Source: Oscillospiraceae bacterium (GTDB lineage Bacteria > Bacillota_A > Clostridia > Oscillospirales > Oscillospiraceae). From it: DNA of 14,201 bases. The notes beneath the pieces were generated by a model. The model saw only the letters and a program-made list of their open reading frames with translations. It ran no database searches and was not told the DNA's origin. A program made the position numbers and the translations under genes. The stretch spans positions 1 through 14,201 of the forward strand of contig JAFZOC010000043.1 in the NCBI GenBank assembly GCA_017550765.1, read 5' to 3'. Shown piece after piece: positions 13,483-14,201 of this stretch (the stretch's first letter is position 1; each line of letters begins with the position of its first letter).

Positions 13483-13512
13483 GCGCGGGACGGGAGACGG
13501 AGGGGGTGCGCG

Positions 13513-14127
13513 ATGGTCCGTGCGGCGATCCTGGCCTCCGGGGACGGAGGGCGGCTCCAGGCGATCCTGGACGCCATGTACTTCAAGGAGATACCGAACT
13601 TTGAGCTGGAGGCGGTGATCTGCCCCCGGCGGGAGGACTATGCCATGAAGCGCGCCGCCAACGCCGGGATCCCGGCCTTCGTGGTGGACCCGGAGCTCTT
13701 TCCCAACATGACCAGCCACAGCATGGCCGTGGCCAACAAGCTGCGGGACATGGACATCGAGCTGGTGATCCTGGCGGGCTACGACCTCCCCCTGGGCGTG
13801 GTCCCCTATCAGTTCCGCAACCACATCATCGGCACCTGGCCGGCCCTGGCCCCCGCCTTCGACGATCTGGACGAGGACCTGCCCCGGGCGGCGCTGGAGC
13901 GGGGCGTCAAGGTCACCGGCGCCACCGCCTTCTTCGCCGACAACGACGGCCGCGTGGGCGGCATCATCCTGCAGAAGGCCATCGAGGTCCTGCCGGACGA
14001 TACGCCGGAGAGCCTGGGCGCCCGGATCATGGAGGAGTGCGAATGGAAGCTCCTGAGCCGGGCGGTGGCTCTCTACTGCGACGGGAAGCTGGAGATCCAC
14101 GGCAAGCGCGTGGTGATCAGGACCTGA
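13513..14127 (+). CDS. PurN-like formyltransferase-fold protein, probably catalytically inactive
   Basis: A 204-aa protein with the length and order of glycinamide ribonucleotide (GAR) formyltransferase (PurN). The opening RAAILASGDGGRLQAILDAM (3-22) replaces the phosphate loop SGNGSN. LVILAGYDLPLG (84-95), RNHIIGTWPALAPAF (102-116) and GVKVTGATAFFAD (131-143) follow, then GGIILQKA and DDTPESLGARIMEE (162-175). The active-site Asn-x-His of NIHPSLLP is Gly107-Thr-Trp109 here. The later His of the THxF/VHF strand is Phe140, and the catalytic Asp aligns with Arg147 in an ungapped alignment. Normal formyl transfer to GAR is therefore unlikely. GGAGG at 13499-13503 sets the start; the upstream part of the frame covers the promoter and is rejected. 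No purine genes adjoin it. It could be a regulatory paralog or an enzyme with another substrate. Confidence 0.8.
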   Translation: MVRAAILASGDGGRLQAILDAMYFKEIPNFELEAVICPRREDYAMKRAANAGIPAFVVDPELFPNMTSHSMAVANKLRDMDIELVILAGYDLPLGVVPYQFRNHIIGTWPALAPAFDDLDEDLPRAALERGVKVTGATAFFADNDGRVGGIILQKAIEVLPDDTPESLGARIMEECEWKLLSRAVALYCDGKLEIHGKRVVIRT

Positions 14128-14180
14128 CAGCGCCGGCGGGCCCCGAGACGGAAGGACAGAAGGATAGACGCGCAGAGCCC

Positions 14181-14201
14181 GCCGCTCCGTGTCGGAGCGG
14201 C
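14181..14201 (+). terminator. Hairpin at window edge, possible terminator (tail not visible)
   Basis: GCCGCTCCG (14181-14189) pairs perfectly with CGGAGCGGC (14193-14201) around a 3-base loop, 53 bp after the PurN-like stop codon. The preceding AGAGCCC could extend the stem beyond the window. No U tract can be seen because the sequence ends here, so a terminator is inferred from position and shape only. Confidence 0.5.

Noticed and set aside
13390..13512. Longer start for the PurN-like gene
   Set aside because: The upstream codons cover the -35/-10 boxes and leader hairpin, and the ATG at 13513 has a well placed GGAGG site and begins the conserved strand.

Overview
The window reads as part of the chromosome of a high-GC, spore-forming Clostridia-type Firmicute, perhaps an Oscillospiraceae relative. 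The evidence is a SpoIVB-type sporulation protease, strong AGGAGG-type ribosome binding sites, a Firmicute-style short SecE, and the rpmG-secE-nusG-rplK order. GC is high and codons are strongly G/C-ending, so most long antisense frames are shadows. I see no insertion sequence, prophage, CRISPR array, rRNA or tRNA.

Layout, left to right. (1) 1-1224, minus strand: the start of the ribosomal protein/transcription operon rpmG-secE-nusG-rplK, with a near-consensus promoter about 130 bp upstream of rpmG. (2) 1436-4216, plus strand: folC, a YqgF/RuvX-type nuclease gene and an MscS channel gene, closed by a strong intrinsic terminator. (3) 4328-6636, minus strand: a 682-aa protein with a TerD-like C-terminal domain. 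Its ~225-nt 5' leader carries two tandem copies of a structured RNA motif I do not recognise. (4) 6815-7810, plus strand: a SpoIVB-family protease gene. (5) 7889-13251, minus strand: a four-gene unit (histidine phosphatase-GNAT fusion, calcineurin-like phosphatase, DUF1294 membrane protein, KaiC-like/PEP-binding fusion). Its first three genes are joined by 4-bp start/stop overlaps, and it ends in a UUCG-loop terminator. (6) 13402-14201, plus strand: a strong promoter and a PurN-fold protein that has lost the canonical catalytic residues, with a hairpin at the window edge.

The most interesting element is the tandem RNA at 6413-6562. Two copies are separated by 4 nt. They share conserved core sequences, but their closing stems differ completely in sequence while staying complementary. 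Internal pairing holds on the minus strand through G-U wobbles, and fails on the plus strand. The second copy's closing stem is followed directly by five U residues. This is what a tandem riboswitch, or a structured small RNA, controlling the TerD-like gene would look like. The apparently inactive PurN homolog and the KaiC-like/PEP-binding fusion are the next most unusual items.

All calls rest on reading motifs and context by eye. No database or folding program was run.
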